Assembly (NCBI RefSeq): GCF_018555685.1
Contig: NZ_JAFLWW010000001.1
Location: forward strand, 372,001-436,000
Direction: 5' to 3'
Source of the DNA: Aminobacter anthyllidis
GTDB lineage: Bacteria; Pseudomonadota; Alphaproteobacteria; Rhizobiales; Rhizobiaceae
DNA: 64,000 nt
The stretch's first letter is position 1. Each line of letters opens with the position of its first letter. Shown here in pieces: positions 16,954-25,796 of this stretch. The position numbers and the translations under genes are program-made. Below the pieces are notes generated by a model that saw nothing but the letters and a program-made list of their open reading frames with translations, was not told the origin of the DNA and ran no database searches.

Positions 16954-18105
16954 ATGGCCGACTTCCTTCAAAGCCTCGTATCCCTGCTGACCGGTGGCGC
17001 AAACCAGTCTCGGGCTACGCCTATGCCGGCTCCTGCAATGCCTCAGGGCCGTCCTATGGTCGCGTTGCCCCAAACCGCGCCGATCCCGACGGAACGACCG
17101 GCGACGCTGCCGGGCGGCACCTTCATGCCCGGACGGGAGCCAACCGAGCCTGTGATGCCCGTTGCGGCCCCTTCTCCTGAAATGACGAATCCCCAGAACC
17201 CGCTGATGCAATTGCTCGGCGGCGGCGGTGCTGGTGGCGACTTCCGCCAGATGATCCGCGCGGCCGGCGCAGGCATGGCCAATCTCGGCAATAGCGGAGG
17301 CGATCCATTCGTGTCGTTCGGCAGGGGTTTTGGCGGCGCATCAGAATATTACACTGCGAAAGAACAGAACGAGGTCAAGCTGGCCGCTGACCGCCGCCGC
17401 GAGGAAATCGCGGAGCGCGCGCAATCGCTTCAGGAACGCAAGGCTGCGGCCGATGCCAAGGCAGGCACGTCGGAAACCGGCCTTGCACCCCAGATGATGC
17501 GCAATCCTGACACCGGAGAAACGATTTATGTCCAGCCCACGAGGGATGGCCGACTGATCAAATCGAATGTCCCGGACGGCTTCATTCCATACGACCCGTA
17601 TGCAAAAGCCCTGGCCACCGGGAGCGGTACTGCAGCCGGCAAGGCGCGCGGCGAGGCACAGGCGACCTACAGGAGCATGTCCAGCAAGATGCCTGGGCTT
17701 GAGACGGTCATCACCAAGCTTGACGGTCTGGCCAAAAAAGCGACCTACACGCTTGCGGGGCAGGGGCTGGACGCTGGCATGAAACAGGCCGGCATGGAGC
17801 CGCGCGAGGCCGCTGTGGCCCGATCCGAGTACATCGCCACGGTCGACAATCAGATACTGCCACTGCTCCGCGACACATTCGGTGCCGCCTTCACAGTGAA
17901 GGAAGGTGACACCCTGCGCGCAACGTTGGGCGATCCTGACAAGACGCCAGCCGAAAAGCAGGTCGTTCTGAGGGCGTTCATCGAGCAGAAGCGCCGCGAC
18001 ATCGAAGGTCTCGCCGCTGAGGCTGGCATCAGCGAAATCTCGCCTTCTGCTGGCGGGGTGTCTGGGACTGGTGAAGGCCTCTCTGACCCGTTGGGGATTC
18101 GTTGA
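16954..18105 (+). CDS. Putative injected virion protein (coiled coil)
   Basis: The 383-residue product has a disordered Pro/Met-rich N-terminal third, a Gly-rich segment (LGGGGAGGDFRQMIRAAGAGMANLG) and a long charged coiled coil at about residues 130-175. The C-terminal half is alpha-helical (GKARGEAQATYRSM through KQVVLRAFIEQKRRDIEGL). The C-terminal region resembles a helical domain widespread in phage ejection proteins. The stop codon overlaps the following start (TGATG). Confidence 0.6.
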   Translation: MADFLQSLVSLLTGGANQSRATPMPAPAMPQGRPMVALPQTAPIPTERPATLPGGTFMPGREPTEPVMPVAAPSPEMTNPQNPLMQLLGGGGAGGDFRQMIRAAGAGMANLGNSGGDPFVSFGRGFGGASEYYTAKEQNEVKLAADRRREEIAERAQSLQERKAAADAKAGTSETGLAPQMMRNPDTGETIYVQPTRDGRLIKSNVPDGFIPYDPYAKALATGSGTAAGKARGEAQATYRSMSSKMPGLETVITKLDGLAKKATYTLAGQGLDAGMKQAGMEPREAAVARSEYIATVDNQILPLLRDTFGAAFTVKEGDTLRATLGDPDKTPAEKQVVLRAFIEQKRRDIEGLAAEAGISEISPSAGGVSGTGEGLSDPLGIR

Positions 18106-20201
18106 TGCCGACGATTGCCGAAGTACGCGAGAAATTCCCGCAGTATCAGGACATGAGCGACGAGCAGCTTGCCGGAGCTCTGCATAAGAAGTTCTATGCC
18201 GATCTGCCCATTGAGGAATTCAATACGAAGATCGGCCTTGGAGCGCCCGACGCTGGCCACAACGTTCCAGAATACGTGCCGCCCGGTGTTGAGGGCTACA
18301 ACAAGGAAACTGGGCTGGTCGAACATACCAGCATGAACGACAAGGTCGGCGCATTCGTCACCGGGGCGAACGATCTTCCTGTAATCGGCCCCGTCATGAA
18401 AGCAGCGACGAGTGCGGCGGCCTCAGCCGCCGTTACCCCATTCTCCGACAAGACCTTTGCCGAGAACTACAAGCAGATGCGGGCACGGCAGGAGCAAGTG
18501 ATCAGGGATAACCCTGGCACGGCGCTTGCCGGCAATATCGTCGGCTCGACAGCCGTGCTTGCACCCATCGGTGCCACCGCAACCGGTGCCAAAGCTTTGG
18601 GCCTGTCCGGGTCGCTCCCATCGAGGATCGGCTATTCGGCGGCGTCTGGCGGTGCGATCAGTGGTACCGATGCCGCAGTGCGTGGTGGCGATGTGGAAGA
18701 TGTCGTTGGTTCAACGCTGATCGGTGCATCTGTCGGTGGTGCGATCCCAGCGGTCGGGGCTGCGGTCAAGGGTGGCTACAGCGCGGTGAAAGACAAGGTT
18801 GGCAGTGTCGTTCGCGGCGCGCTAAATCCTGAAGCCGAAGCAGGGCGCCGGGTGGCCTCGGCAATCAAGATCGACAAGGCAAGTCCTGCCGGTGTTCTGG
18901 ACGCCACCGATCTGGCCACCGCAGCGAAGAACAATCAGCCCCTCATGAATGCTGATCTGGGTGGCGAGCAGACCCGAGCCCTTGCTCGAGCTGCAGCCAA
19001 TCAGTCTCCAGAAGCGCGTGGCGCCATGGAACGCGTTGTCAGCGATCGATTTGCAGGGCAGGGCAATCGCGTCACCCGGCTCGTGAGCCGCCTCACCGGT
19101 GGCAAGACAGACGATCTGCTGATGATCGATGGTTTGAAAGATGCCGCATCAGCCGCGAACAAGCCGGCATATAGCCGTGCCTTTGCCCAGCCGGCAGCGC
19201 AGGACATGTGGCATTCCGGGCTGTCTCAACTCATGCAGGCTCCCGCAATGCAGGAAGCGGCCATTGGAGCCACGAAGAGGGGCGCAAATCGCGCTGCAGT
19301 TGATGGCTTCCAAGCCGTGAAAAACCCGTTCACACAGGTCAACGGCAAGTTCGTGCTTCGTGTCAACCAGGATGGGTCGATCGCGAAACCGACGCTCCAG
19401 TTCTGGGATCAGGTCAAACGCAACCTCGACAGCAATATCGGCCTCGCCAAGCGCGGCGGCGACAACGTTCTTGCGGGCGATCTGATGGCGTTGAAAAACA
19501 AGCTTGTATCCAACCTCGATCAGGCCGTTCCGTCCTACAAGGCAGCTCGACAGGGGGCGGCCTCGTTTTTCGGTGCCGAGGATGCTGTCGAGGCCGGCAA
19601 GATGTTCGCCAAATCGAGCAAGTCGCTGCCTGAGTTCAATCGTGGCATCCGCGCCATGAAGCCGGCGGAACGCGAGGCATTCGAGACCGGATTTGCCTCG
19701 GAGCTGATCGACATGGCGAAAGCGGCCGGAGACAGGACCAATGTCGTCAACCGCCTCTTCAAGTCGCAGGAATCGCGGGAAAAGATGGTTATGGCCTTCG
19801 GCAAGGATCGGGCACAGGAAATCGAGGCCTTTGTTCGTGTCGAGACCGCCATGGATGCGTTGCGCGGTGCTTTCGGCAATTCGACCACGGCACGCCAGTT
19901 GATCGAATCCGGTGTGATCGGTGGTGGTACCTGGTGGTACACCGGCGATTTCAACAAGGGCATCGCCGCCGCCGCCCTTTCCAGCGGGGCAAGGATGGCA
20001 GGCAAGAAGATCGACGGCAACGTCATGACCCAGACTGCCAAGATGTTGCTCTCGGACGATCCGGCAATGATTGCCCGTGCCGTGCAGAAGGCAGCGATTT
20101 CGCCTCAGCGCATGGCCGCAGTTGACGCCCTGATGAAGGCCGCAGCCTTGGCGGCGCGGTCCAGCAACGTTGTCGCGACACCTCAGATGGTCGTGAACTA
20201 G
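18105..20201 (+). CDS. Large injected or internal virion protein
   Basis: ATG at 18105 overlaps the previous stop codon and is preferred over the TTG at 18102. The 698-residue protein opens with 'MPTIAEVREKFPQYQDMSDEQLAGALHKKFY', a short helical start common in long phage virion proteins. It has two hydrophobic Ala/Gly segments (about 85-110 and 140-240) that could insert in a membrane during DNA ejection. The last 400 residues are helical and basic. It is the largest ejection-module protein. Function by size, composition and order. Confidence 0.6.
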   Translation: MPTIAEVREKFPQYQDMSDEQLAGALHKKFYADLPIEEFNTKIGLGAPDAGHNVPEYVPPGVEGYNKETGLVEHTSMNDKVGAFVTGANDLPVIGPVMKAATSAAASAAVTPFSDKTFAENYKQMRARQEQVIRDNPGTALAGNIVGSTAVLAPIGATATGAKALGLSGSLPSRIGYSAASGGAISGTDAAVRGGDVEDVVGSTLIGASVGGAIPAVGAAVKGGYSAVKDKVGSVVRGALNPEAEAGRRVASAIKIDKASPAGVLDATDLATAAKNNQPLMNADLGGEQTRALARAAANQSPEARGAMERVVSDRFAGQGNRVTRLVSRLTGGKTDDLLMIDGLKDAASAANKPAYSRAFAQPAAQDMWHSGLSQLMQAPAMQEAAIGATKRGANRAAVDGFQAVKNPFTQVNGKFVLRVNQDGSIAKPTLQFWDQVKRNLDSNIGLAKRGGDNVLAGDLMALKNKLVSNLDQAVPSYKAARQGAASFFGAEDAVEAGKMFAKSSKSLPEFNRGIRAMKPAEREAFETGFASELIDMAKAAGDRTNVVNRLFKSQESREKMVMAFGKDRAQEIEAFVRVETAMDALRGAFGNSTTARQLIESGVIGGGTWWYTGDFNKGIAAAALSSGARMAGKKIDGNVMTQTAKMLLSDDPAMIARAVQKAAISPQRMAAVDALMKAAALAARSSNVVATPQMVVN

Positions 20202-20335
20202 AAGAAACTGACGATCCAGGCGCCCAAGTCGTGGGCGTAGTTGGCCTTGAGGTAGAGCATCAGAGCGAGCCCGCCAAGGGCGACCACGATATCGATGCCG
20301 ACTTCGATGATGTCAGGTGATGGCTTCTCATCCAT
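20198..20335 (-). CDS. 45-residue single-helix membrane protein on the minus strand
   Basis: An ORF of 46 codons lies convergent to the large virion gene, its stop codon overlapping the other gene's stop. The product MDEKPSPDIIEVG is followed by a hydrophobic segment (about residues 13-31, IVVALGGLALMLYL) and a short aromatic tail. Orientation against the operon and a gap otherwise without genes suggest a small cargo gene. No known family. Weak ribosome-binding site (AGG five bases upstream). Confidence 0.4.
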   Translation of the reverse strand: MDEKPSPDIIEVGIDIVVALGGLALMLYLKANYAHDLGAWIVSFF

Positions 20336-20386
20336 TGCCTGAATCTAAGCGGTCCCGGCCATTCTCGCAATAAGGGTTTCAAAACC

Positions 20387-21211
20387 ATGCACAAGGTCGA
20401 CCTTTCGGACGACGACATCGAGATGTTCGGTCGTGCTGCGGTTGCCGCGCTCGAGCAGGCTGTGGCTGGCCGAACCATATCCTCAGATCAGATGCATGAA
20501 CTCTATGAGTTCCTTGTTTCCAGCAAGATCGTCACCCTCGTCGGCGAGCAGGAAGAGCCTGCGATAGGGGAAGGTGATGAAGAGAGTGGGGAGGTTGAGC
20601 GCACGACCGGCGCTCCCACCCTGCAGGGCGGCGACGAGGATGCGGTTTCGCCTCCCTCAGCCTTGTCGCCGCCCGTCCCTTCAAAGCCAGGAACACGGGG
20701 AAACCCGATCCGGGCCGAAACGCCTGAGGATATTGATAGGGCCGGTCGTCGGGCCCGTCGCCCCACCGAGGCGCAGGCTAAGGCAGGGAACTACAACAAA
20801 GGCCATCTCAAAGTGGCCGGCATGGATATCGCCATTGAGACCCCGAAGGATGGTGTCCGCAAAGGCAAGGACGCCTCAGGAAAGTCATGGCGGGTGAAAA
20901 TGCCCGTTCATTATGGCTATGTGAAGAAGACCACCGGTGCCGACGACGACCACGTCGACATCTTCCTCGGCCCTCATGTCGGCAGTGGGGTGGTATTTGT
21001 CATCGACCAGATCGACCCCGAAACCGGCGAATTCGACGAGATCAAGACTGTTCTTGGGGCCCGCAATGAACGTGAGGCCCGCCGCTTCTATGCTGCATCG
21101 TTCAGTGACGGGAAGGGCCGGAAGCGGATCGGCGGCATTACGGAGATGGCGCTGGTGGAGTTCAAGGATTTCCTGAAGCAGGGCGGCGGCAGGGAGCCGT
21201 TGGCGGCTTAG
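20387..21211 (+). CDS. Phage protein with inorganic-pyrophosphatase-like (InPase) domain
   Basis: The 274-residue protein has an acidic, low-complexity N-terminal half (residues 1-125, with a helical start and Pro/Glu/Gly linker). Its C-terminal domain, about 130-270, contains 'AGNYNKGHLKVAGMDIAIE', 'HYGYVKKTTGADDDHVDIFLGP' and 'VIDQIDPETGEFDEIK'. These match the InPase domain otherwise found inside giant phage polyvalent proteins. The Asp-rich DDDHVD and DPETGEFDE motifs could bind Mg. Here it is nearly stand-alone. Whether it hydrolyses pyrophosphate is not known. Confidence 0.7.
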   Translation: MHKVDLSDDDIEMFGRAAVAALEQAVAGRTISSDQMHELYEFLVSSKIVTLVGEQEEPAIGEGDEESGEVERTTGAPTLQGGDEDAVSPPSALSPPVPSKPGTRGNPIRAETPEDIDRAGRRARRPTEAQAKAGNYNKGHLKVAGMDIAIETPKDGVRKGKDASGKSWRVKMPVHYGYVKKTTGADDDHVDIFLGPHVGSGVVFVIDQIDPETGEFDEIKTVLGARNEREARRFYAASFSDGKGRKRIGGITEMALVEFKDFLKQGGGREPLAA

Positions 21212-21504
21212 TCGCAGATCGGCCCGGTGTCAGTGACTTCGGTCATTTCGACGCCATTGAAGGTCAATTGGCTGTCAGAAATCACCACCATCACCGGCTT
21301 TGAGCCATCGTCACACGAGAGCTTGGCCTTCTGTTGATCGACGGGCCAATCGGCAATTTCGCATCTGACGGCATCGCCGTCGTGCGGCTGGAACGTGAAG
21401 CCGCCATTCTCGGACGTCAGCCCGACAGAGCAACTGGCATCTGACCATGTTTTTGCTGCTGCCGGTGTCGCCAGCAAGGTCGCTGCGACGATGAATTTCA
21501 ACAT
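21208..21504 (-). CDS. Secreted 98-residue protein, minus-strand cargo gene
   Basis: The ATG at 21504 is preceded by a strong GGAGGCGG ribosome-binding site, and the longer upstream ORF is rejected. Residues 1-17 (MLKFIVAATLLATPAAA) form a signal peptide with AxA cleavage. The mature part has four Cys (positions fitting two disulfides) and alternating strands, suggesting a small beta-rich periplasmic protein. It overlaps the convergent InPase gene by four bases. No family recognised; candidate lysogenic-conversion product. Confidence 0.6.
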   Translation of the reverse strand: MLKFIVAATLLATPAAAKTWSDASCSVGLTSENGGFTFQPHDGDAVRCEIADWPVDQQKAKLSCDDGSKPVMVVISDSQLTFNGVEMTEVTDTGPICD

Positions 21505-21528
21505 TTCCGCCTCCAGAGGTTCAGCCAA

Positions 21529-24120
21529 ATGAAAGCACAAACTGTCGCTGATGTCATCTTGGGCGAAGCGACGTCTGGCACCAAGGAACAGCGCTATCGC
21601 GACATGCTTGCGATTGCATCGGCTATCGATAACCGCGCGAAAGCCACCGGGCTCTCGCATCAGGATATCGTATCGAACCGCAAGGAGTTCAACGCCTACG
21701 GTAAAGCGCTGCCTCCAGGTGCCAGCCGATATCGGGAATTGGCAAAAAAGGCGCTTCAGGATGTTGTCCAGAACGGGCCAACCCATGCCGGCATGTTCTA
21801 CGCAACGCCGCGCGCTGTCGGAAACCTGCCCAAGGGCCTGTCAAAGGTCGCTTCGACGACAGGCCATATCTTCTTCGAGGATCCGCAGGGCCGCCCCTTC
21901 AACACAGCCCTTGGCTATGTCGAGCCCGTCGCCATTGATCAGGTCCAGCCTCGATCGGTCGTTGATGCGATCACGGCGCCAGTGAAGCAGGTCGCGTCGA
22001 CAGTGACCGATGCCGTGTCGAATATTGGTTCGGCTCTCCGTACTGCGGCATTTGAGCCGGTTTCGCGGCCACAGGTCGATGTCGGCCCGCGCGGCTTGGA
22101 AGCCCTTGCGCCGAACGGCCTCAATCCGGGTGGGTTGGACTTCTACAACTCCAACCAGTCTGGCATCGCCCAAGACCTGCAGGATGCACTGGTCGGCACT
22201 TCAACGGAATTTGGCCGTAACCTCGGGATCACGTCCGGCTATCGCAGCGCCTCGCACAATCAAAGGGTGGGCGGCGCGAAGGGCAGCATGCACGTCCAAG
22301 GCAAGGCCGCCGACATCGACATGACCGGCATGACGTCAGTCGAACGGGAGCAGCTTGTTCGCGAACTGACGCAACGCGGTGCCGGCGGATTCATCACCTA
22401 TGATCAATCGCCGGACATGCTGCATGTCGATATGCGCGCCAGGCCGAACGGTGTCGATCCGCACTTCATGCACAACCGCTCGGCAGCGAACATGTCGAGG
22501 GCTCCCGACTGGTTCCAGGCCGCTGCGGAATTCGGGGGATTGAGGACTCCAGATCAGGCCCCGGTGCCTGATGCTCCGCCCCGCAATCCTGATCCTCTGG
22601 TCGCCGCGCCTCTGGGGCAGATCGAACGTGCGCCCCTTGCTCCGGTTCCCTCCAGCTTGATGGCAGCGCCGGCAGGTGTGGTTGAGCGCGGCAATCTGGC
22701 CGCGGCACAGCCACGTGAACCCGATCCAGAACGTTTCGGGCCGCGTGGCACTGTCACCACAGCCACAGCCGATCGCCTGCCGGAGCGGACAGACCCGTTG
22801 GCGGCCCTGCTTTCCGAAGGCATGCTTGGACGTGGAAGGGTAACCCCTCCATCGTTCAACTCTGCCATGATGACAGCCCCGGCCAGTGGTTTGCCTTCGC
22901 AGACATTGAAGGCGGCTCCTGGGACGTCTCTGGCAACAAACCTGCCAGGAATTGGCCCGACGAACGCGACATATGAGGATGCACCGGAACTGACCCGGCG
23001 CAATCCAATCGCAAACCTCGCTTCGAAGGCATATGACCTTGTGTCTGGGGCGGTAACTCCATCTGCTCAGGCCTCGCCGTCGATCCCGCGCGCCGCGTTG
23101 GGGATCGGCCAGACCAAAGCACCATCCTTCACTTCGGCGCGGATGACAGCGCCAGCCACGTCACTGCCCGCACAGAGGATGGTTGCGCCCGCAGCCCAGC
23201 CTTCGCCCGCCAAGCAGGCTTCTGTCTATCAGCAGGCCGCGGCCAGTCGTGCCGTGCCGGCCCCGACCAACAGCATGAACAGCATCCCGCGCGGCACAAT
23301 GCTTCAGCCGCCCGCACCGACAGCCCCGGCCAATGCGGCCTTGATGTCGCCGAGCCTGATGGGACCGGCTCAGTCACTCGTTCCGCAGGGACCGCAGCCG
23401 CTGTTTACGCCGGCTCCGGCCATGCCTGCGGTCAAACCGCAGGTAGTGACCCAGCCGAAGATCGCGCAGCCCGTGACGACGCCGACAACCGCTCGGGTCA
23501 AGACGCCTCAGCAGAGGATCGAAGATGCATTCGCGCTTGCCGCACCACCGGCACCAAAATTCACGGCATCCGACATCTATGGCGGACAGGTGGGGACTGG
23601 CACGGCAACGGGGGGCAACAGCGTCTCCCGCTTCGAAAACAACCCGAATACCTATGTGACCAACGCATTCGGCGTGACCACGGCAACGGGCCCGAACGGC
23701 AACCAGATGGCCGTCAAAGGCACACCGGGGCCGCTGTCCAAGGCCAGTCTGTCCGATCCTCTTGCCGGCATGCTGGGCAAGATGCCTTCTGGCAAGGCTA
23801 TTGCTGGCTCATTGCTGGGTGCGGCTCTCGGAAACATGGTTGGTGGTCCCCTTGCAGGGGCCGTTGGCGCCAAACTCGGCAGCAAGCTCGCCAGTGGCAA
23901 TATCGCCCAGAACAGCCTGCTGTCGAAGCTGATGGGCGGTTACAGCACCAACATCCTCGGCCAGCGCATGACATTCGCAAACCCGACATCGGGCGGCCCA
24001 TTCCCCAATGCGCCGGATCGCCCCAGTGGTTCCGACCGCTCCTACGACGTTTCCAGGGGCCGGGATATCAGCCCCGGCGCTTCCCGCGAAATCGAAGCCG
24101 GTCGCGGTGGTCTCTACTAG
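21529..24120 (+). CDS. Large virion-associated wall hydrolase with SleB-like and M15-like domains
   Basis: The 863-residue protein begins with a SleB/cell-wall hydrolase-like domain (about residues 1-135: 'ADVILGEATSGTKEQRYRDMLAIASAIDNRAK', then 'THAGMFYATP'). An M15_3-type peptidase domain follows (about 200-310: 'GITSGYRSASHNQRVGG', 'HVQGKAADID', 'MLHVDMR'), with the expected HxxxxxxxxD and HxD-type zinc ligands. A 450-residue Pro/Ala/Thr-rich disordered stretch with repeated 'SFxSAxMTAPA' motifs links to a Gly-rich hydrophobic end (about 750-800). It probably degrades peptidoglycan during DNA entry. Start chosen at the first ATG. Confidence 0.65.
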   Translation: MKAQTVADVILGEATSGTKEQRYRDMLAIASAIDNRAKATGLSHQDIVSNRKEFNAYGKALPPGASRYRELAKKALQDVVQNGPTHAGMFYATPRAVGNLPKGLSKVASTTGHIFFEDPQGRPFNTALGYVEPVAIDQVQPRSVVDAITAPVKQVASTVTDAVSNIGSALRTAAFEPVSRPQVDVGPRGLEALAPNGLNPGGLDFYNSNQSGIAQDLQDALVGTSTEFGRNLGITSGYRSASHNQRVGGAKGSMHVQGKAADIDMTGMTSVEREQLVRELTQRGAGGFITYDQSPDMLHVDMRARPNGVDPHFMHNRSAANMSRAPDWFQAAAEFGGLRTPDQAPVPDAPPRNPDPLVAAPLGQIERAPLAPVPSSLMAAPAGVVERGNLAAAQPREPDPERFGPRGTVTTATADRLPERTDPLAALLSEGMLGRGRVTPPSFNSAMMTAPASGLPSQTLKAAPGTSLATNLPGIGPTNATYEDAPELTRRNPIANLASKAYDLVSGAVTPSAQASPSIPRAALGIGQTKAPSFTSARMTAPATSLPAQRMVAPAAQPSPAKQASVYQQAAASRAVPAPTNSMNSIPRGTMLQPPAPTAPANAALMSPSLMGPAQSLVPQGPQPLFTPAPAMPAVKPQVVTQPKIAQPVTTPTTARVKTPQQRIEDAFALAAPPAPKFTASDIYGGQVGTGTATGGNSVSRFENNPNTYVTNAFGVTTATGPNGNQMAVKGTPGPLSKASLSDPLAGMLGKMPSGKAIAGSLLGAALGNMVGGPLAGAVGAKLGSKLASGNIAQNSLLSKLMGGYSTNILGQRMTFANPTSGGPFPNAPDRPSGSDRSYDVSRGRDISPGASREIEAGRGGLY

Positions 24121-24142
24121 CTCTTCAACAAGGACAATCGAA

Positions 24143-25000
24143 ATGCTCGACGAGCTGAAGGCGTTCGCGCCCGGCGGCAGGCCGGCGCTTATCAAGGCCA
24201 TAGCGGATGCGCAGCCGGAAATGGAGCGCGCCGGGATCAATACCCCGCTTCGGATCTGCCATTTCATGGCGCAGATGTTCGTTGAAAGCGGCGGGCTCCG
24301 CGTCACCGAGGAAAACCTGAACTATTCGGCGAAGCGACTTTGCGCGGTTTGGCCGAAGCGGTTTCCGACGCTGAAGTCGGCGGAACCCTACGCCATGAAC
24401 CCGCGCGCGCTGGCCAATAAGGTCTATGGCGGGAGGATGGGGAATGTCGGTCCAGACGACGGCTGGCGTTTCCGGGGCCGGGGTCCGAAACAGGTCACAG
24501 GCAAGGACAACTATCGGGCGATCGGCAAGGTTTTGGGGCTCGACCTGGTCAAGGAACCCGATCTGTTGCTCGAGGCGTTGATCGGGGTCCGCGCCGCAAT
24601 TTCGTTCTGGAAAATGAACGGCTGCAACGCGCCGGCCGACAAGAACGATATCCGCGGCGTCACGCTCAAGGTGAATGGTGGCTACAACGGCCTCGCCGAT
24701 CGCCGCGCCGCCTTCCGCAAGGCAGTTCAGATCTGGGGCGACGACAGTGTTTCCGAGATCGGAAGCAAGACCGCTGCCCGCTCGAACATCGGGCGGGCAA
24801 GCCTTCTGGCCGGCGGTCTGTCCACGGCAGGCATTGGAAACCAGATCTACGAAGTCTCCAGCGCCGTCGAAAGCGGTCGATCGCTCATGGATGCGCTTGG
24901 GGTCAACTTCCTGACGCTCATCCTGCTCGCCGCGGTTCTGGGGCTTGTCGTCTACATCTTCCGCGACCGGCTGTTCATTTCGAAGCATGAGGGTCTGTGA
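24143..25000 (+). CDS. GH19-family endolysin with C-terminal membrane anchor
   Basis: ATG at 24143 is preceded by AAGGACA; the longer frame overlaps the preceding gene. The 285-residue protein has a GH19 chitinase-like muramidase fold at about residues 1-195. 'HFMAQMFVESGGLRVTEENLNYSAKRL' carries the catalytic Glu, and 'GWRFRGRGPKQVTGKDNYRAIG' is the conserved substrate loop. A Gly/Ser linker leads to a transmembrane helix (about 255-275, FLTLILLAAVLGLVVYIF). It would cleave host peptidoglycan at lysis. The anchor implies holin-regulated or SAR-like control. Confidence 0.8.
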   Translation: MLDELKAFAPGGRPALIKAIADAQPEMERAGINTPLRICHFMAQMFVESGGLRVTEENLNYSAKRLCAVWPKRFPTLKSAEPYAMNPRALANKVYGGRMGNVGPDDGWRFRGRGPKQVTGKDNYRAIGKVLGLDLVKEPDLLLEALIGVRAAISFWKMNGCNAPADKNDIRGVTLKVNGGYNGLADRRAAFRKAVQIWGDDSVSEIGSKTAARSNIGRASLLAGGLSTAGIGNQIYEVSSAVESGRSLMDALGVNFLTLILLAAVLGLVVYIFRDRLFISKHEGL

Positions 25001-25398
25001 TGAAGCCCGTCGATCAAACCCAATTCGCGGGCGAAGGTGTTGGCGGAGATTGCGTCCGCGCCGCCACGGCGTCGATTCTTGGCCTGCCGATCACCGACGT
25101 TCCCCACTTCCTCGAAATCGCGCCGGAGCCCCGCCTGTGGGGCCTTGCGTTCGAAGATTGGATGGAGGCACGCGGTTTCCATGTCTGGCTGAAACATGGC
25201 CACCTGCCTTTCGAGGGCTATTACCTCGTCAGCGGCCCATCACCGCGTGGCGTCAGCCATATGGTCGTCTACAAGGATGGCAAGCTCGCCCATGATCCGC
25301 ATCCGTCGCGTGCCGGCATTCTGTCGGTCGACTGGACGCGAATCCTCGTCCCGCTTGATCCAGCGGCGGCTGTTCATATCGAAACAGAGGGTCTGTGA
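25000..25398 (+). CDS. Papain-like (C39-type) cysteine peptidase-like protein
   Basis: ATG at 25000 overlaps the endolysin stop (a GTG lies one codon earlier). The 132-residue protein shows the order of a papain-fold enzyme: 'GGDCVRAATASILGLP' with Cys18 at the start of a helix, then 'GVSHMVVYKDGKLAHDPHPS' with His and Asp downstream. Such C39-like proteins occur in phage lysis regions. Function in lysis or in cleaving a host protein is not established. It overlaps the next gene by one base. Confidence 0.6.
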   Translation: MKPVDQTQFAGEGVGGDCVRAATASILGLPITDVPHFLEIAPEPRLWGLAFEDWMEARGFHVWLKHGHLPFEGYYLVSGPSPRGVSHMVVYKDGKLAHDPHPSRAGILSVDWTRILVPLDPAAAVHIETEGL

Positions 25399-25796
25399 TG
25401 GCTGATGCGCCTGAGACAAAGAGGAAAGCGTCGTATGTTGGCGTGCCTGCAGTCTTTAAGCTCAATCTCGCCTGTATGCATCTAAATAGCGCCTATGACG
25501 ATGGCTTCGGCTGCTATCTGGTCGGCAGCGCCCTGGATCGCCCCGACTGGCGCGACGTCGATGTCGTCATGATCCTTGGGGATGACGCCTTCCAACGAGA
25601 ATTCCCACAGGCCGACATTCGTGTCTTTGAGCACGACCTGAAATGGCTACTTCACACCGTGGCGATTTCAGACTGGCTGAAGGCGCAGACGGGCTTGCCT
25701 ATCGACTTCAAGTTCCAGCCACAGAGTTGGGCCAACGAAAAGCACAAGGGTAGGCGCCACGCGCTGGGTATGCGGGCCATGAGGAGCGACGGATGA
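25398..25796 (+). CDS. Nucleotidyltransferase-fold protein in the lysis operon
   Basis: The 132-residue protein contains 'GCYLVGSALDRPDWRDVDVVMILGD', the GS-x(n)-D-x-D metal-binding signature of the DNA polymerase beta-type nucleotidyltransferase fold (Gly43-Ser44, Asp53, Asp55). A third acidic position lies in 'PIDFKFQ' near residue 106. Small proteins of this fold include MNT-type antitoxins and tRNA-modifying enzymes. It overlaps both neighbours by a few bases, so it is cotranslated with the endolysin and spanins. Target unknown. Confidence 0.6.
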   Translation: MADAPETKRKASYVGVPAVFKLNLACMHLNSAYDDGFGCYLVGSALDRPDWRDVDVVMILGDDAFQREFPQADIRVFEHDLKWLLHTVAISDWLKAQTGLPIDFKFQPQSWANEKHKGRRHALGMRAMRSDG

